Part shown: positions 7,523 through 16,608 of the stretch, piece after piece
Layout: each line of letters opens with the position of its first letter
Position numbering within the stretch: the first letter of the stretch is position 1
Assembly (NCBI RefSeq): GCF_002270055.1
Contig: NZ_NIBG01000022.1
Location: 1-64,000, forward strand
Length of the DNA stretch: 64,000 bases
Direction: 5' to 3'
Origin: Anaeromicrobium sediminis
GTDB taxonomy: Bacteria; Bacillota; Clostridia; Peptostreptococcales; Thermotaleaceae
Position numbers and translations under genes: made by a program
The notes under the pieces: model-generated
Told to the model about the DNA's origin: nothing
Databases searched by the model: none
The model's input: the letters and a program-made list of their open reading frames with translations, nothing else

Positions 7523-8588
7523 TATGTATATTGCATTAAAGGCTGTATTTGAAGAATTAGGAGCAGAAGTGATTATTCCTCCAAAATGCAATAAAAGGAC
7601 CCTAGAACTTGGAACACTACATTCTCCCGAATTAATTTGTATACCCTTTAAAATTACTTTAGGAAATTACTTAGAAAGTATCGAAAAGGGAGCTGATACA
7701 CTTTTTATGTGGGGAGGAAGTGATCCCTGCAGAATTGGATACTACAATATGATTCAAGAAGAAATATTAAATACTTTGGGATATGACATAGAGATGATTT
7801 GCGGAGAACCTTTTAAAAACTTGAAAGAAATAAAATCTTTCCTTAATAAATTAAGTAAGGTATCAAATACATCTAATTACTTTAAGCTTTTACCTGCATT
7901 TATTAAGGGTATAAAGCTTATATATGAAATAGATGAATTTGATGATCTAGTCATAAAGACACGACCTAGGGAAATGATAAAGGGAGAAGTGGATAAATTA
8001 TATTCCAAATTTGAAGAGGAAGTAAATGGTGCAAAGGGATATAAGGAAACATTAAATATAATTAGGAAAAAGAAAGAGGAATTAAAAAATGTATTAATTG
8101 ATAAGAATAAACAGGTTATTAGGATTGGCATTGTAGGAGAAATATATACGGTTTTAGAACCTTATATAAATTTAGACATAATAAAAAAATTAGGGAATAT
8201 GGGCGTTGAAGTTCATAGATCAGTAACTTCAAGTGAATTTATTAAGGAACAAATAGACTTTCTTCCTTTTATAAACTCAAATAAGGAAGAAGTACACAGA
8301 GCAGCAGAGCCCTATTTGAATACGGAAATTGGAGGACATGCAAGGCACACTATAGGGAATACTGTCCTTTATAGTGAGAAAGATTTTGATGGGGTTATCC
8401 ACCTGTTACCTTTTACGTGTATGCCTGAAATAGTTGCACAAAGTATATTACCCACTATAGAAAAGGAAAAGAACATTCCCGTTTTAAAATTAATACTAGA
8501 TGAGATGACAGGGGAGGCAGGATACTCTACTCGCATAGAGGCTTTTGTTGATTTATTACAAAGAAAGAAGGAAGCATATACTCAATAA
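7494..8588 (+). CDS. COG3581 family protein, partner 2-hydroxyacyl-CoA dehydratase-like subunit (locus 1)
   Basis: This 364-aa protein uses a GTG start with GGAGGG eight bases upstream, inside the end of the preceding gene, so the two are translationally coupled. It begins KITFPLMGNMYIALKAVFEELG. Candidate cluster cysteines are LICIPFK (near 45), SDPCRIGYY (near 78) and FTCMPEIV (near 308). It ends with DEMTGEAGYSTRIEAFVDLL, mirroring its partner. Together they look like a two-subunit Fe-S enzyme that needs ATP-driven activation, yet no activase gene is adjacent; one is present at 44474 with the second locus. A paralogue is at 45429-46529. Confidence 0.85.
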   Translation: MKITFPLMGNMYIALKAVFEELGAEVIIPPKCNKRTLELGTLHSPELICIPFKITLGNYLESIEKGADTLFMWGGSDPCRIGYYNMIQEEILNTLGYDIEMICGEPFKNLKEIKSFLNKLSKVSNTSNYFKLLPAFIKGIKLIYEIDEFDDLVIKTRPREMIKGEVDKLYSKFEEEVNGAKGYKETLNIIRKKKEELKNVLIDKNKQVIRIGIVGEIYTVLEPYINLDIIKKLGNMGVEVHRSVTSSEFIKEQIDFLPFINSNKEEVHRAAEPYLNTEIGGHARHTIGNTVLYSEKDFDGVIHLLPFTCMPEIVAQSILPTIEKEKNIPVLKLILDEMTGEAGYSTRIEAFVDLLQRKKEAYTQ

Positions 8589-8590
8589 AA

Positions 8591-8627
8591 AAAGGCTATT
8601 AGATTAATTAATCTCATAGCTTTTTTT
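8591..8627 (+). terminator. Terminator of the locus-1 dehydratase-like operon
   Basis: AAAGGCTAT...ATAGCTTT stem, extended by AGATT/AATCT, followed by seven T, immediately after the stop codon. Confidence 0.8.
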
Positions 8628-8776
8628 CAATACATTTTATTGCGAATTATGACGGGGATATGTCAATTGTAGAAAAATGTTGAAATGTTCCGAAAATGGG
8701 TATAACATATAATATATAGACAAAAAATCATATTAATCTCTGATACTTAGGGAATTATAGATAGGAGAGAGTTATT

Positions 8777-10378
8777 ATGAATTTAAAAAACTTTATGATA
8801 AAAAAATCTTATTTTATAAAATACTTTTTTCTATTATTTATAGGCATTAGCATATTATATACTTTTTTCTTTACAATACTTCAGTTAAATACTATTAAGG
8901 TTAAAAGAAATGAAATTGAGTTAAATGAAAAGAGGATAGTAGAATTAGAAAAAAATCTCATTGGTAAAGAATTTGATAATGTCATATCTGATTTACTGTA
9001 TATATCAGATTCTATTAATGAATATGATTCTATGGAAAAAACATACGATCATCTGGCAAAGGAATGGCTAATTTTTGGTAATAGGAAAAAAATATACGAC
9101 CAAATTAGATTTATTGACATTTCTGGAAATGAAATAATAAGGATTAACTATTATGATAATTTTGCCAATATTGTACACAAATCAGAACTGCAAAATAAAA
9201 AAGACAGATACTACTTTAAAGAAACAATGGGCTTAAAAAAGGGTCAAATATATATTTCTAAAATTGATTTAAATTTAGAAAATAAAAAGGTTCAAGAACC
9301 TATAAAACCAATGATTAGATTTTCAACCCCAGTATTTACAAAGAAAGGTGAAGTAAAAGGAATTGTAATACTTAACTATTATGCAAAATATTTGTTGCAA
9401 AACTTTAAAAGTATTTCAGCAACTAGTGATGGAGAATTATTTTTATTAAACTCTAATGGATATTGGATTTCAAATAATGATAAGAATAAAGAATGGACTT
9501 TCATGTATGAGGATAAGGCTCATATAAATTTTAAGAATGAATACTCTAGGGAATGGGATCATATTAGAAGGAATGACAAGGGTATGATATATACGAATAA
9601 GGGGTTATTTGTATTTTCAAACATTTCAGCTATTGATAATTTGTTTTTTAATGATGAATATTTTATAGATAAAAGAATTGTATTAGAGGAAGGGAATTGG
9701 AAAGCAGTTTCCCATATATCTAAAGATAGTATAAAAGGTGATTTTGCAGAAGCTAATGACCTAAAAATACTATTTGCCCTATTAGGAAGACATAAGCTGG
9801 ATTTTTTACTAATATTGATTATCTCCACTGGTTTAGCAGTTTTAATGGTAAAAAACAAAATCAATAAGGAAGAAATAAAATACTTTTCTGAATATGATGC
9901 CATGACTAATGTATTAAATAGAAGAGCTGGATTGGCACTATTAAATGAGAAGATTAAAAAGGCATTAAATGATAAGGATAAAATTAGTATATGTTTTATT
10001 GATATAAATGGGTTAAAAGAAGTAAATGATGTTTTAGGCCACGACGCTGGAGATGAATTAATACTTACAGTTGTAGATGGAATTAAATCTTGTATAAGAC
10101 AAACAGACTTTGTAATGAGATTAGGTGGAGATGAATTCTTAATAGTTTTCAATAACTCTACTACTGAGCAAGCAGAACATATATGGGAAAGAATTAACAA
10201 TGAATATAATAAAATCAATGATGAAGAAAACAGGGAATATCTTGTGAGTGTAAGCCATGGTATAGCAGAGTTTGAAGCATGTGAAAGCAAATATATAGAT
10301 AGTATAATTAGTATGGCTGATGAAAGAATGTACAATGAAAAAAGGGAGATTAAAAAAGACATAAAAATTATTAGATAA
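8777..10378 (+). CDS. Membrane diguanylate cyclase (dCache sensor plus GGDEF)
   Basis: This 533-aa protein makes the second messenger c-di-GMP from two GTP. The first transmembrane helix is at about 14-35, an extracytoplasmic dCache-like sensor at 36-345 (with the strand pattern IRFIDISGNEIIRINYYDN), the second helix at 350-372 (FLLILIISTGLAVLMV), and a GGDEF domain at 385-530 preceded by YDAMTNVLNRRAG. The catalytic motif is intact (LGGDEF), and RQTD lies five residues before it, so the product-inhibition I-site is also present. It should therefore be active and feedback-controlled. GGAGAG precedes the ATG. It is monocistronic. An HD-GYP c-di-GMP hydrolase is encoded at 56677. Confidence 0.93.
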   Translation: MNLKNFMIKKSYFIKYFFLLFIGISILYTFFFTILQLNTIKVKRNEIELNEKRIVELEKNLIGKEFDNVISDLLYISDSINEYDSMEKTYDHLAKEWLIFGNRKKIYDQIRFIDISGNEIIRINYYDNFANIVHKSELQNKKDRYYFKETMGLKKGQIYISKIDLNLENKKVQEPIKPMIRFSTPVFTKKGEVKGIVILNYYAKYLLQNFKSISATSDGELFLLNSNGYWISNNDKNKEWTFMYEDKAHINFKNEYSREWDHIRRNDKGMIYTNKGLFVFSNISAIDNLFFNDEYFIDKRIVLEEGNWKAVSHISKDSIKGDFAEANDLKILFALLGRHKLDFLLILIISTGLAVLMVKNKINKEEIKYFSEYDAMTNVLNRRAGLALLNEKIKKALNDKDKISICFIDINGLKEVNDVLGHDAGDELILTVVDGIKSCIRQTDFVMRLGGDEFLIVFNNSTTEQAEHIWERINNEYNKINDEENREYLVSVSHGIAEFEACESKYIDSIISMADERMYNEKREIKKDIKIIR

Positions 10379-10402
10379 GTTAAATTTAAAATCAAAGTAT
10401 AT

Positions 10403-10455
10403 AAAAGGGGATCACTTGAAAATGATTAAAAAATCAATTTCAGGTGATTCCTTTT
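10403..10455 (+). terminator. Terminator of the diguanylate cyclase gene
   Basis: Long stem AAAAGG-GATCAC-TGAAA with TTTCA-GGTGAT-CCTTTT, 25 bases after the stop codon, followed by a T-rich tract. Confidence 0.7.
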
Positions 10456-10625
10456 GCTATTTTTTACATATATATAATTTGTATCATTGCATTGTTTATA
10501 ATACATGAGGGAATTATAATACTATAAAATCAAATTTATTGAATATATTCCCAGAAAGCTTTTAATTGTTTTGTAACTACTTTATTTAGGATTTAAATTA
10601 CAATATAAATAAAAGGGAGAACTCT

Positions 10626-11981
10626 ATGAAGAAAAAAGCATTTCTATTATTTGTAATATTTTCCATATTCTTTACAGGGTGTAACATAAATGAAGTTTTA
10701 TCCAGTAAAGATAAAAGTAATGGAGGAGATACCTCTACCACAAGAGATATAGAGGAGGACGTAAATAGTGTTAACATAAAAGAAGATGAAGATTTAACAG
10801 AAAAAGCAGAAGCTGAAAATAAAACAGAAGAGGATACCCTAATTTCTCAGGAAGAAGTAAAAGAGGATGCAAATATAGAAAATATACAAAAGGAAGAATA
10901 TGTTACTATAGAAACTTTTAATACACAATTACCTGATAGTATTAATGAAGACATTAAATATAATAAATATTCTACAAGTTATAATTATTTTCTAATATTA
11001 TCTAAAAGTATAAATATAAGAGAAAAACCAACAACGAATTCAAAGGTATTGGGAAAAGGATCTTATTTTGAAAAGATTAATATAATAGAATCTGTAAAAG
11101 GACAGTATATAAAAAAATATAATAATGATTTATGGTATAAGGTATTTTGGAAAGAGGGAGGAAACATTAAATATGGATATGTATTTAGTCTTTTAGGTCA
11201 AGCCCGTGAATTTCAATTTCACAAAATGGTGGAATCTTTAAATATTTTAAAGAATGAAGTAGAAAATAATAAAACGGCCTATATTGCTAATTACAAAAAT
11301 AGAAATGGAAAAGCCCCTTATTATAAAGGAAAGACTACTGATAATTATGGAGAAAGAAGATATCAATCAGCACCAGCCTATGCAAAACCTAGTGCTAAAT
11401 CTAAATTTAGATATATTCCTGATGGCACTTTAGTGTCCATAGTAGGAAAATCAGATAAATATTACAAAATTACTACCCTTAATTTTAAAGGTGAATACTG
11501 GGTACCTAAAAGGTTTGTATCCTTTAGGAATTCCATTAAAAATTTAAAAAAAGTAGTTGTTGTAGATAGGAAAAATCAAAACGAAGCAGTTTTTCAATAT
11601 GGAGAAGGTAAATGGAATCTCATATCCTATGTATTTGCCACTACTGGAGAAAAATCAAAATATAAACTTGAAACACCATTAGGCCACTTTATGGCAATAG
11701 AAAAGAAAACTAAATTCTTATATTTTAAGGATGGGACAAGAGAAATTGCTGGATATGCACCATATGCCATAAGGTTTATGGGTGGGTCATATATTCATGG
11801 GGTTCCTGTTAGTTTTAAAATAGTTGATGATAAAAGGATTGATCCTGGTATGAGGGAATATTTATTTACAATAGGAACAGTTCCCCGCTCCCATAGATGC
11901 GTTAGAAATTATACAAGTCATGCAAAATTTTTATATGATTGGATAACAATAGGTGAAAGTGCTGTGATTGTTATTGAATAA
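10626..11981 (+). CDS. Lipoprotein with SH3 domains and L,D-transpeptidase (YkuD) catalytic domain
   Basis: This 451-aa secreted protein has a lipoprotein signal peptide ending in the lipobox FFTGC (Cys 19). A low-complexity acidic linker (about 25-100) is followed by a bacterial SH3 domain (about 118-190, SINIREKPTTNSKVLG), a second SH3-like segment near 255-300, and a C-terminal YkuD domain (about 315-451). YkuD enzymes make 3-3 peptide crosslinks in the cell wall. The catalytic region reads IHGVP...GTVPRSHRCVRN: His and the nucleophile Cys are present, but the usual SHGC is SHRC, an Arg replacing Gly. Single gene with its own terminator. Activity is likely but the substitution deserves note. 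Confidence 0.88.
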   Translation: MKKKAFLLFVIFSIFFTGCNINEVLSSKDKSNGGDTSTTRDIEEDVNSVNIKEDEDLTEKAEAENKTEEDTLISQEEVKEDANIENIQKEEYVTIETFNTQLPDSINEDIKYNKYSTSYNYFLILSKSINIREKPTTNSKVLGKGSYFEKINIIESVKGQYIKKYNNDLWYKVFWKEGGNIKYGYVFSLLGQAREFQFHKMVESLNILKNEVENNKTAYIANYKNRNGKAPYYKGKTTDNYGERRYQSAPAYAKPSAKSKFRYIPDGTLVSIVGKSDKYYKITTLNFKGEYWVPKRFVSFRNSIKNLKKVVVVDRKNQNEAVFQYGEGKWNLISYVFATTGEKSKYKLETPLGHFMAIEKKTKFLYFKDGTREIAGYAPYAIRFMGGSYIHGVPVSFKIVDDKRIDPGMREYLFTIGTVPRSHRCVRNYTSHAKFLYDWITIGESAVIVIE

Positions 11982-11996
11982 ACCTTATTTAGTTAA

Positions 11997-12025
11997 AACC
12001 TTGTACTTAAGTGCAAGGTTATTTT
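11997..12025 (+). terminator. Terminator of the L,D-transpeptidase gene
   Basis: AACCTTGTAC pairs with GTGCAAGGTT (one G-T pair) around a TTAA loop, followed by ATTTTT. Confidence 0.8.
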
Positions 12026-12092
12026 TGTTTATGTAATAAAAAGTTAGGGAAAGATATTTTACAAAGGCTTTTTTTAATTTCGTAAAAAATAC

Positions 12093-12121
12093 TTGTAAAA
12101 TCAGTTGCAAAAAAATATAAA
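12093..12121 (+). promoter_or_regulatory. Promoter of the ars operon
   Basis: TTGTAA at 12093-12098 and TATAAA at 12116-12121 with a 17-base spacer, 49 bases before the arsR start codon. Confidence 0.6.
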
Positions 12122-12130
12122 TATGATATC

Positions 12131-12158
12131 ATATGAGTAAATTCAAATATACTCATAT
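12131..12158 (+). promoter_or_regulatory. ArsR operator (inverted repeat)
   Basis: ATATGAGTA and TACTCATAT form a perfect 9-bp inverted repeat with a 10-base spacer, between the -10 box and the arsR ribosome binding site. Its position fits autorepression by ArsR that is relieved by As(III). Confidence 0.65.
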
Positions 12159-12169
12159 AAGGAGGTGAT

Positions 12170-12553
12170 ATGGTACAAATGATAAAATTATTCAAGGCAT
12201 TAGGAGATGAAAATAGATTAAGAATACTAAATCTACTTATGTATGATGAATTATGTGTTTGTGAAATTGAAGTTCTATTAGAAATGACCCAATCTAATGT
12301 ATCTAGACATTTAAGTAAGCTAAAGGATGTTAATCTTATTAGTTCATCAAAGGATGCTCAATGGGTTCATTATAAGCTTAATTCTAAATTTGAAGAGAAA
12401 AATCAATTGATTATTGAATTTTTGAAGGAAAGATTCAAAATAGATCCTTTGTATGAAAATGATACAAATAGGTATTTAAAGTACAAAGAAAATAATTTGA
12501 ATTGTCAATTCATTACTGAAGATAAAGAGAAAGTATTAAATATGATTAAATAG
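12170..12553 (+). CDS. arsR: ArsR/SmtB-family arsenical-responsive repressor
   Basis: This 127-aa winged-helix repressor has the helix-turn-helix at about 30-75, with MTQSNVSRHLSKLKD as recognition helix. The metal site is the ELCVCEI motif at the start of the DNA-binding region, matching the CVC box by which ArsR proteins bind As(III)/Sb(III) and leave DNA. It heads the arsR-arsD-arsA-reductase operon; an inverted repeat lies just upstream. GGAGGTGAT abuts the ATG at 12170 (4-base spacing); ATG at 12179 would leave 13 bases, so the first is preferred, though not decisively. Confidence 0.93.
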   Translation: MVQMIKLFKALGDENRLRILNLLMYDELCVCEIEVLLEMTQSNVSRHLSKLKDVNLISSSKDAQWVHYKLNSKFEEKNQLIIEFLKERFKIDPLYENDTNRYLKYKENNLNCQFITEDKEKVLNMIK

Positions 12554-12565
12554 GAGAGATTGATT

Positions 12566-12937
12566 ATGAAAAGAATGATAATTTTTGACCCGGCTATGTG
12601 TTGTTCAACAGGTGTTTGTGGACCAGGAGTAGATCCTGAGCTTTTAAGAGTTGCAACAGTTTTAAATAATTTAAAGAAAAGAGGAATCCTAGTTGAAAGA
12701 TATAATTTAACTGATAATCCTCAAATCTTTGTAGACAATAAAACTATCAATGAGATTATCAATAAGGATGGCGTGAATGTGCTACCGGTAACTATTTTAG
12801 ACAATGAAGTAGTTAAGACTAAAGCCTATCCTACAAACGAAGAATTTACTAAGCTACTTGAAATACCAGAAGATTACTTAAAAGCAGGGACTGAAACTAA
12901 ATCCCAAGGTTGCGGTTGTGACGATGGTTGTTGTTAA
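12566..12937 (+). CDS. arsD: Arsenic metallochaperone ArsD
   Basis: This 123-aa cytosolic chaperone binds As(III) and hands it to the ArsA ATPase. The essential cysteines are intact: C12, C13 and C18 in DPAMCCSTGVCGPG. A C-terminal cysteine-rich tail (GCGCDDGCC) adds two vicinal pairs, as in long-form ArsD. The fold is thioredoxin-like. ATG at 12566 follows TAGGAGAG by seven bases; a TTG six bases earlier is rejected. It sits 12 bases after arsR and 21 before arsA, so it is operonic. Confidence 0.95.
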   Translation: MKRMIIFDPAMCCSTGVCGPGVDPELLRVATVLNNLKKRGILVERYNLTDNPQIFVDNKTINEIINKDGVNVLPVTILDNEVVKTKAYPTNEEFTKLLEIPEDYLKAGTETKSQGCGCDDGCC

Positions 12938-12958
12938 TTTAGGAAAGAGGTGACCCAG

Positions 12959-14704
12959 ATGATAAAAGCTTATAATCCTAATGAAATGAACTTGACTAAA
13001 TATATATTTTTCACAGGGAAAGGGGGAGTTGGTAAAACTTCCACTGCCTGTGCAACAGCCATTACATTAGCAGATATGGGAAAAAAAGTTATGCTTATAA
13101 GTACTGACCCTGCATCTAACCTTCAAGATGTTTTTAATAGGGATTTAAATAATAAGGGGGTACCTATTAAAGAGGTACCAAATTTAGTAGTAGCCAACTT
13201 TGATCCAGAACAAGCTGCAGCGGAGTATAGGGAAGGTGTCATTGGGCCCTTTAGAGGGAAGCTTCCAGAGGTTGTTTTAAAGAGCATGGAAGAGCAACTT
13301 TCTGGTTCTTGTACTGTTGAGATAGCTGCCTTTAATGAGTTTTCATCCTTTATAACGGATAAAAAGGTACAAGAGGAATTTGACCATATTATATTTGATA
13401 CGGCACCTACAGGTCATACTTTAAGAATGCTTCAACTCCCATCAGCTTGGAGCAACTTCATAAGTGAAAATACCCATGGAGCATCCTGTTTAGGCCAGCT
13501 GTCAGGCCTTGAGAGTAAAAAGGAAGTTTACCAAAATGCCGTAGAAACTCTTGCAGATAAAGATAAAACTACTTTAGTCCTTGTTTCTAGACCAGAACAT
13601 ACTCCCCTTAAAGAAGCAGAGAGGGCCTCTGTGGAGCTGAAAGATATAGGAGTTACTAATCAAATATTGGTCATAAATGGTGTTCTTAAAATCCATAATG
13701 ATTCCCTTTCAAATGGAATTTATAAAAAGCAACAAGAGGAACTTAGTGCCATGCCACCATGTTTAAATGACCTTAATACCTATGAAATACCATTAAGACC
13801 TTATAATATAACAGGAATTGAAAATATAAGGGGATTCTTAAAGGATGACAAAATAAATTACAGGGAAAGAAAATTGGCCAGTACCAGTATTCCAAAATTA
13901 AAGGATGTGGTAGATGACCTGTTTCATGAGGATAAAAAAGTTATCTTTGCCATGGGAAAGGGTGGAGTAGGTAAAACTACAATTGCGGCTTCCATAGCCT
14001 TAGGACTTGCAAAGAAGGGAAAAAAAGTTCATCTTACAACTACAGATCCTGCAGCCCATTTAAAATTTGTCTTAGATGAAGGATACGGTATTACCCTAAG
14101 CAACGTGGATGAGAAAAGGGAACTTGAAAAATATAGGGAAGAAGTTTTAAGAAAAGCTAGAGAAACAATGGGTGAAGAAGATATAGCTTATATTGAAGAA
14201 GATTTAAGATCTCCTTGTACTCAAGAAATTGCAGTATTTAGGGCCTTTGCTGAAATAGTTGAGAAATCTAAAGATGAAGTTGTAGTTATAGATACGGCAC
14301 CAACGGGCCATACATTACTTTTACTAGATTCAACTCAAAGTTACCATAAAGAAATTGAACGATCTTCAGGAGATATACCTGAGTCTGTTAAAAACTTACT
14401 TCCAAAGCTGAGAAATCCAGAAGAAACAGAAGTTATCATTGTAACTTTAGCTGAAACAACACCTGTTTATGAAGCCATGAGGCTAGAGTCCGATCTAAAA
14501 AGGGCAGGTATAACTAGTAAATGGTGGGTTGTAAATTCAAGTCTTTATGGAACTAATACGGAAAATGAAATATTAAAGGCAAAAGCAAATAATGAAATAG
14601 AGTGGATAGATAAAGTAAATGAAATTTCAAAGGGTAATTTTGCCATTGTTTCCTGGAAGGAAGAAGACCTTAAGGGAGAAAAATTATTAGAGCTTATAAA
14701 CTAA
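12959..14704 (+). CDS. arsA: Arsenite-stimulated ATPase ArsA (two fused ATPase halves)
   Basis: This 581-aa cytosolic ATPase normally drives an arsenite efflux pump. The two homologous halves each hold a deviant Walker A (GKGGVGKT near residue 20 and again near 325), a switch II DTAPTGHT motif, and metal-site cysteines (SGSCTVEIAAF and LRSPCTQEIAVF, plus HGASCLGQL). The length matches classical two-half ArsA. ATG at 12959 lies eight bases after AGGAAAGAGG; a GTG at 12950 is an alternative. ArsD is immediately upstream. No arsB or acr3 pump gene is in the operon, so the membrane partner must be elsewhere or absent. Confidence 0.95.
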   Translation: MIKAYNPNEMNLTKYIFFTGKGGVGKTSTACATAITLADMGKKVMLISTDPASNLQDVFNRDLNNKGVPIKEVPNLVVANFDPEQAAAEYREGVIGPFRGKLPEVVLKSMEEQLSGSCTVEIAAFNEFSSFITDKKVQEEFDHIIFDTAPTGHTLRMLQLPSAWSNFISENTHGASCLGQLSGLESKKEVYQNAVETLADKDKTTLVLVSRPEHTPLKEAERASVELKDIGVTNQILVINGVLKIHNDSLSNGIYKKQQEELSAMPPCLNDLNTYEIPLRPYNITGIENIRGFLKDDKINYRERKLASTSIPKLKDVVDDLFHEDKKVIFAMGKGGVGKTTIAASIALGLAKKGKKVHLTTTDPAAHLKFVLDEGYGITLSNVDEKRELEKYREEVLRKARETMGEEDIAYIEEDLRSPCTQEIAVFRAFAEIVEKSKDEVVVIDTAPTGHTLLLLDSTQSYHKEIERSSGDIPESVKNLLPKLRNPEETEVIIVTLAETTPVYEAMRLESDLKRAGITSKWWVVNSSLYGTNTENEILKAKANNEIEWIDKVNEISKGNFAIVSWKEEDLKGEKLLELIN

Positions 14705-14746
14705 AGAATAATTTTAATATATAAACTGATAAAGAGGAGAATTAAA

Positions 14747-16387
14747 ATGAGAATAATAGTTATAGGAGCTGTTGCTGCTGGAACCTCTGCTGCTACCAAG
14801 GCAAGAAGAAATAATGATAATGCGGAGATTGTCATTTACGAAAAGGATAAGGATATATCCTACTCAGGTTGCGGCCTTCCCTATTATATAGGTGGAGAAA
14901 TATCAGATGTGGGAGAACTTACACCAAGAGACTCAGCTTTTTTTAAGAAAAAATATAATATAGACATATTTACAGGACATGAAGTTTTAAAAATTCACAG
15001 TGATAAAAAGGAAGTAACTGTAAAGAACCTATTAACCAATGAGATATTTAATGACTCTTATGATGAACTAGTAATAGGCACAGGTGCAGTTCCCTTTGTT
15101 CCGACCGTGGAGGGAATAGATAAAAGTCATGTATTCTTTTTAAGAAATGTGCAAAGCGCAAGAAACATAAGAAATTTTATAACAACTAATAAACCAAAGA
15201 AGGCCATAATAGCAGGAACAGGTTTCATAGGATTTGAAATGCTTGAAAATCTTATGGATGATGGAATATCTGTAACTGTAGTTGAAAAGCAAAACCAAAT
15301 AACTCCAAATCTAGATGAAGATATGGCAGCTTATCTTGAAAGCCAATTAATTAAAAAGAACATAACCATAATAAAAGATAATAGTATAGTTAAGATAGAT
15401 GAAGATTCAGCTACCCTAGAGGATGGTACTATAGTTGAAAGTGAAATGATCATTATGGCAACAGGTGTTAGACCTAATGTGGCTTTAGCTAAGGAAGCTG
15501 GTGTGGAGATTGGAGTCACAGGTGCCATAAAGGTTGACAAAAAAATGAAGACTAATGTGGATCACATATATGCTTGCGGTGACTGTATAGAAACTTACTC
15601 GCAAATAACGGGAAAATCCGTATATAGACCTCTTGGTTCTACTGCTAATAAAACGGGTAGAATTGCTGGAGATGTGTTAACAGGTGGAACTTTAGAATAT
15701 AGAGGAAATTTAGGTACAGGGATATTTAAGCTATTTAATATGGCCATAGCTAATACTGGATTAAGCGAAAGGGAAGCAATTAAGGAAGGTTATGATGTTT
15801 TAGTATGTCATAATATTAAGCCAGATAAAGCAGCATATTTTAATGGGACAGAAATGGTCATAAAGGCCATAGCTGATAAAAAAAGTGAACGAATATTAGG
15901 TGTACAAATAGTAGGATATGAAGGAGTAGATAAAAGGATTGATGTATTTGCTACCCTAATAACCTATGGTGCAAAGGTAGATGAACTATTTCATTTAGAC
16001 CTTGCCTATGCTCCACCATTTTCAACCACAAAGGACCCTGTTCATTATACGGGAATGATTTTAGATAATGCATTAAATAAGAATATACCTATTAAGACAT
16101 CTAATGAAATTAGACAATTAATTCATAAGGATAAAAAAGTGCAGATAATTGATGCAAGGGTAGAGAAGCAATATGGGGAAAGTCATGTGGATACTGCAAT
16201 GAATATACCTCATGCTAAATTAAGGGAAAAAATGAAGACCTTAGATAAAGACGTTACCACAATTACTTATTGTAATAAGGGAGTAACAGGTAATGCTGCT
16301 CAAAACATTTTACTTAATCATGGATTTAAAGAGGTTTACAACCTTTCAGGAGGACATAGATTTTACAAGGGAACTAAAAAGAAATAG
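14747..16387 (+). CDS. CoA-disulfide reductase-type flavoprotein with C-terminal rhodanese domain
   Basis: This 546-aa FAD/NAD(P)H enzyme belongs to the CoADR-RHD family. The N-terminal dinucleotide motif (GAVAAGTSAA, residues 7-16) is followed by the single redox cysteine C42 in SGCGLPYYIG, as in CoA-disulfide and polysulfide reductases. A second nucleotide fold (AGTGFIGFEM) lies near 155, and the FAD-binding IYACGDC motif near 275. Residues 455-546 form a rhodanese domain with active-site Cys in YCNKGVTG. In ars operons such proteins are thought to supply thiol reduction or persulfide chemistry; the exact role here is inferred. RBS GAGGAG. It ends the operon. Confidence 0.9.
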   Translation: MRIIVIGAVAAGTSAATKARRNNDNAEIVIYEKDKDISYSGCGLPYYIGGEISDVGELTPRDSAFFKKKYNIDIFTGHEVLKIHSDKKEVTVKNLLTNEIFNDSYDELVIGTGAVPFVPTVEGIDKSHVFFLRNVQSARNIRNFITTNKPKKAIIAGTGFIGFEMLENLMDDGISVTVVEKQNQITPNLDEDMAAYLESQLIKKNITIIKDNSIVKIDEDSATLEDGTIVESEMIIMATGVRPNVALAKEAGVEIGVTGAIKVDKKMKTNVDHIYACGDCIETYSQITGKSVYRPLGSTANKTGRIAGDVLTGGTLEYRGNLGTGIFKLFNMAIANTGLSEREAIKEGYDVLVCHNIKPDKAAYFNGTEMVIKAIADKKSERILGVQIVGYEGVDKRIDVFATLITYGAKVDELFHLDLAYAPPFSTTKDPVHYTGMILDNALNKNIPIKTSNEIRQLIHKDKKVQIIDARVEKQYGESHVDTAMNIPHAKLREKMKTLDKDVTTITYCNKGVTGNAAQNILLNHGFKEVYNLSGGHRFYKGTKKK

Positions 16388-16422
16388 TTATATGATAAGA
16401 ATGGTGAAATCGAAATTAATAT

Positions 16423-16467
16423 GACCTACATAATGGATATTACTATCCATTATGTAGGTCTTTGTTT
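16423..16467 (+). terminator. Terminator of the ars operon
   Basis: A perfect 16-bp stem (GACCTACATAATGGAT with ATCCATTATGTAGGTC) with a short loop and a following TTTGTTTT marks the end of the operon. Confidence 0.85.
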
Positions 16468-16608
16468 TATACTTAAAATTCCTGTCTGGAGATACAAAAG
16501 ATTTTCTATGTCTATTTTTTTTTTCAAGTTTTGTATTATAATAAATGATGGATGAAGGAAAAATGAAAAGAATTCTTAAAGAATTAAAATATGATGAGGT
16601 GTATGGAC

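Noticed and set aside
9559-10395. Long minus-strand open frame (278 codons) opposite the diguanylate cyclase
   Set aside because: It lies entirely antisense to an intact GGDEF gene with all motifs; the composition (Ser, Leu, Ile-rich) is typical of antisense reading of AT-rich coding DNA.
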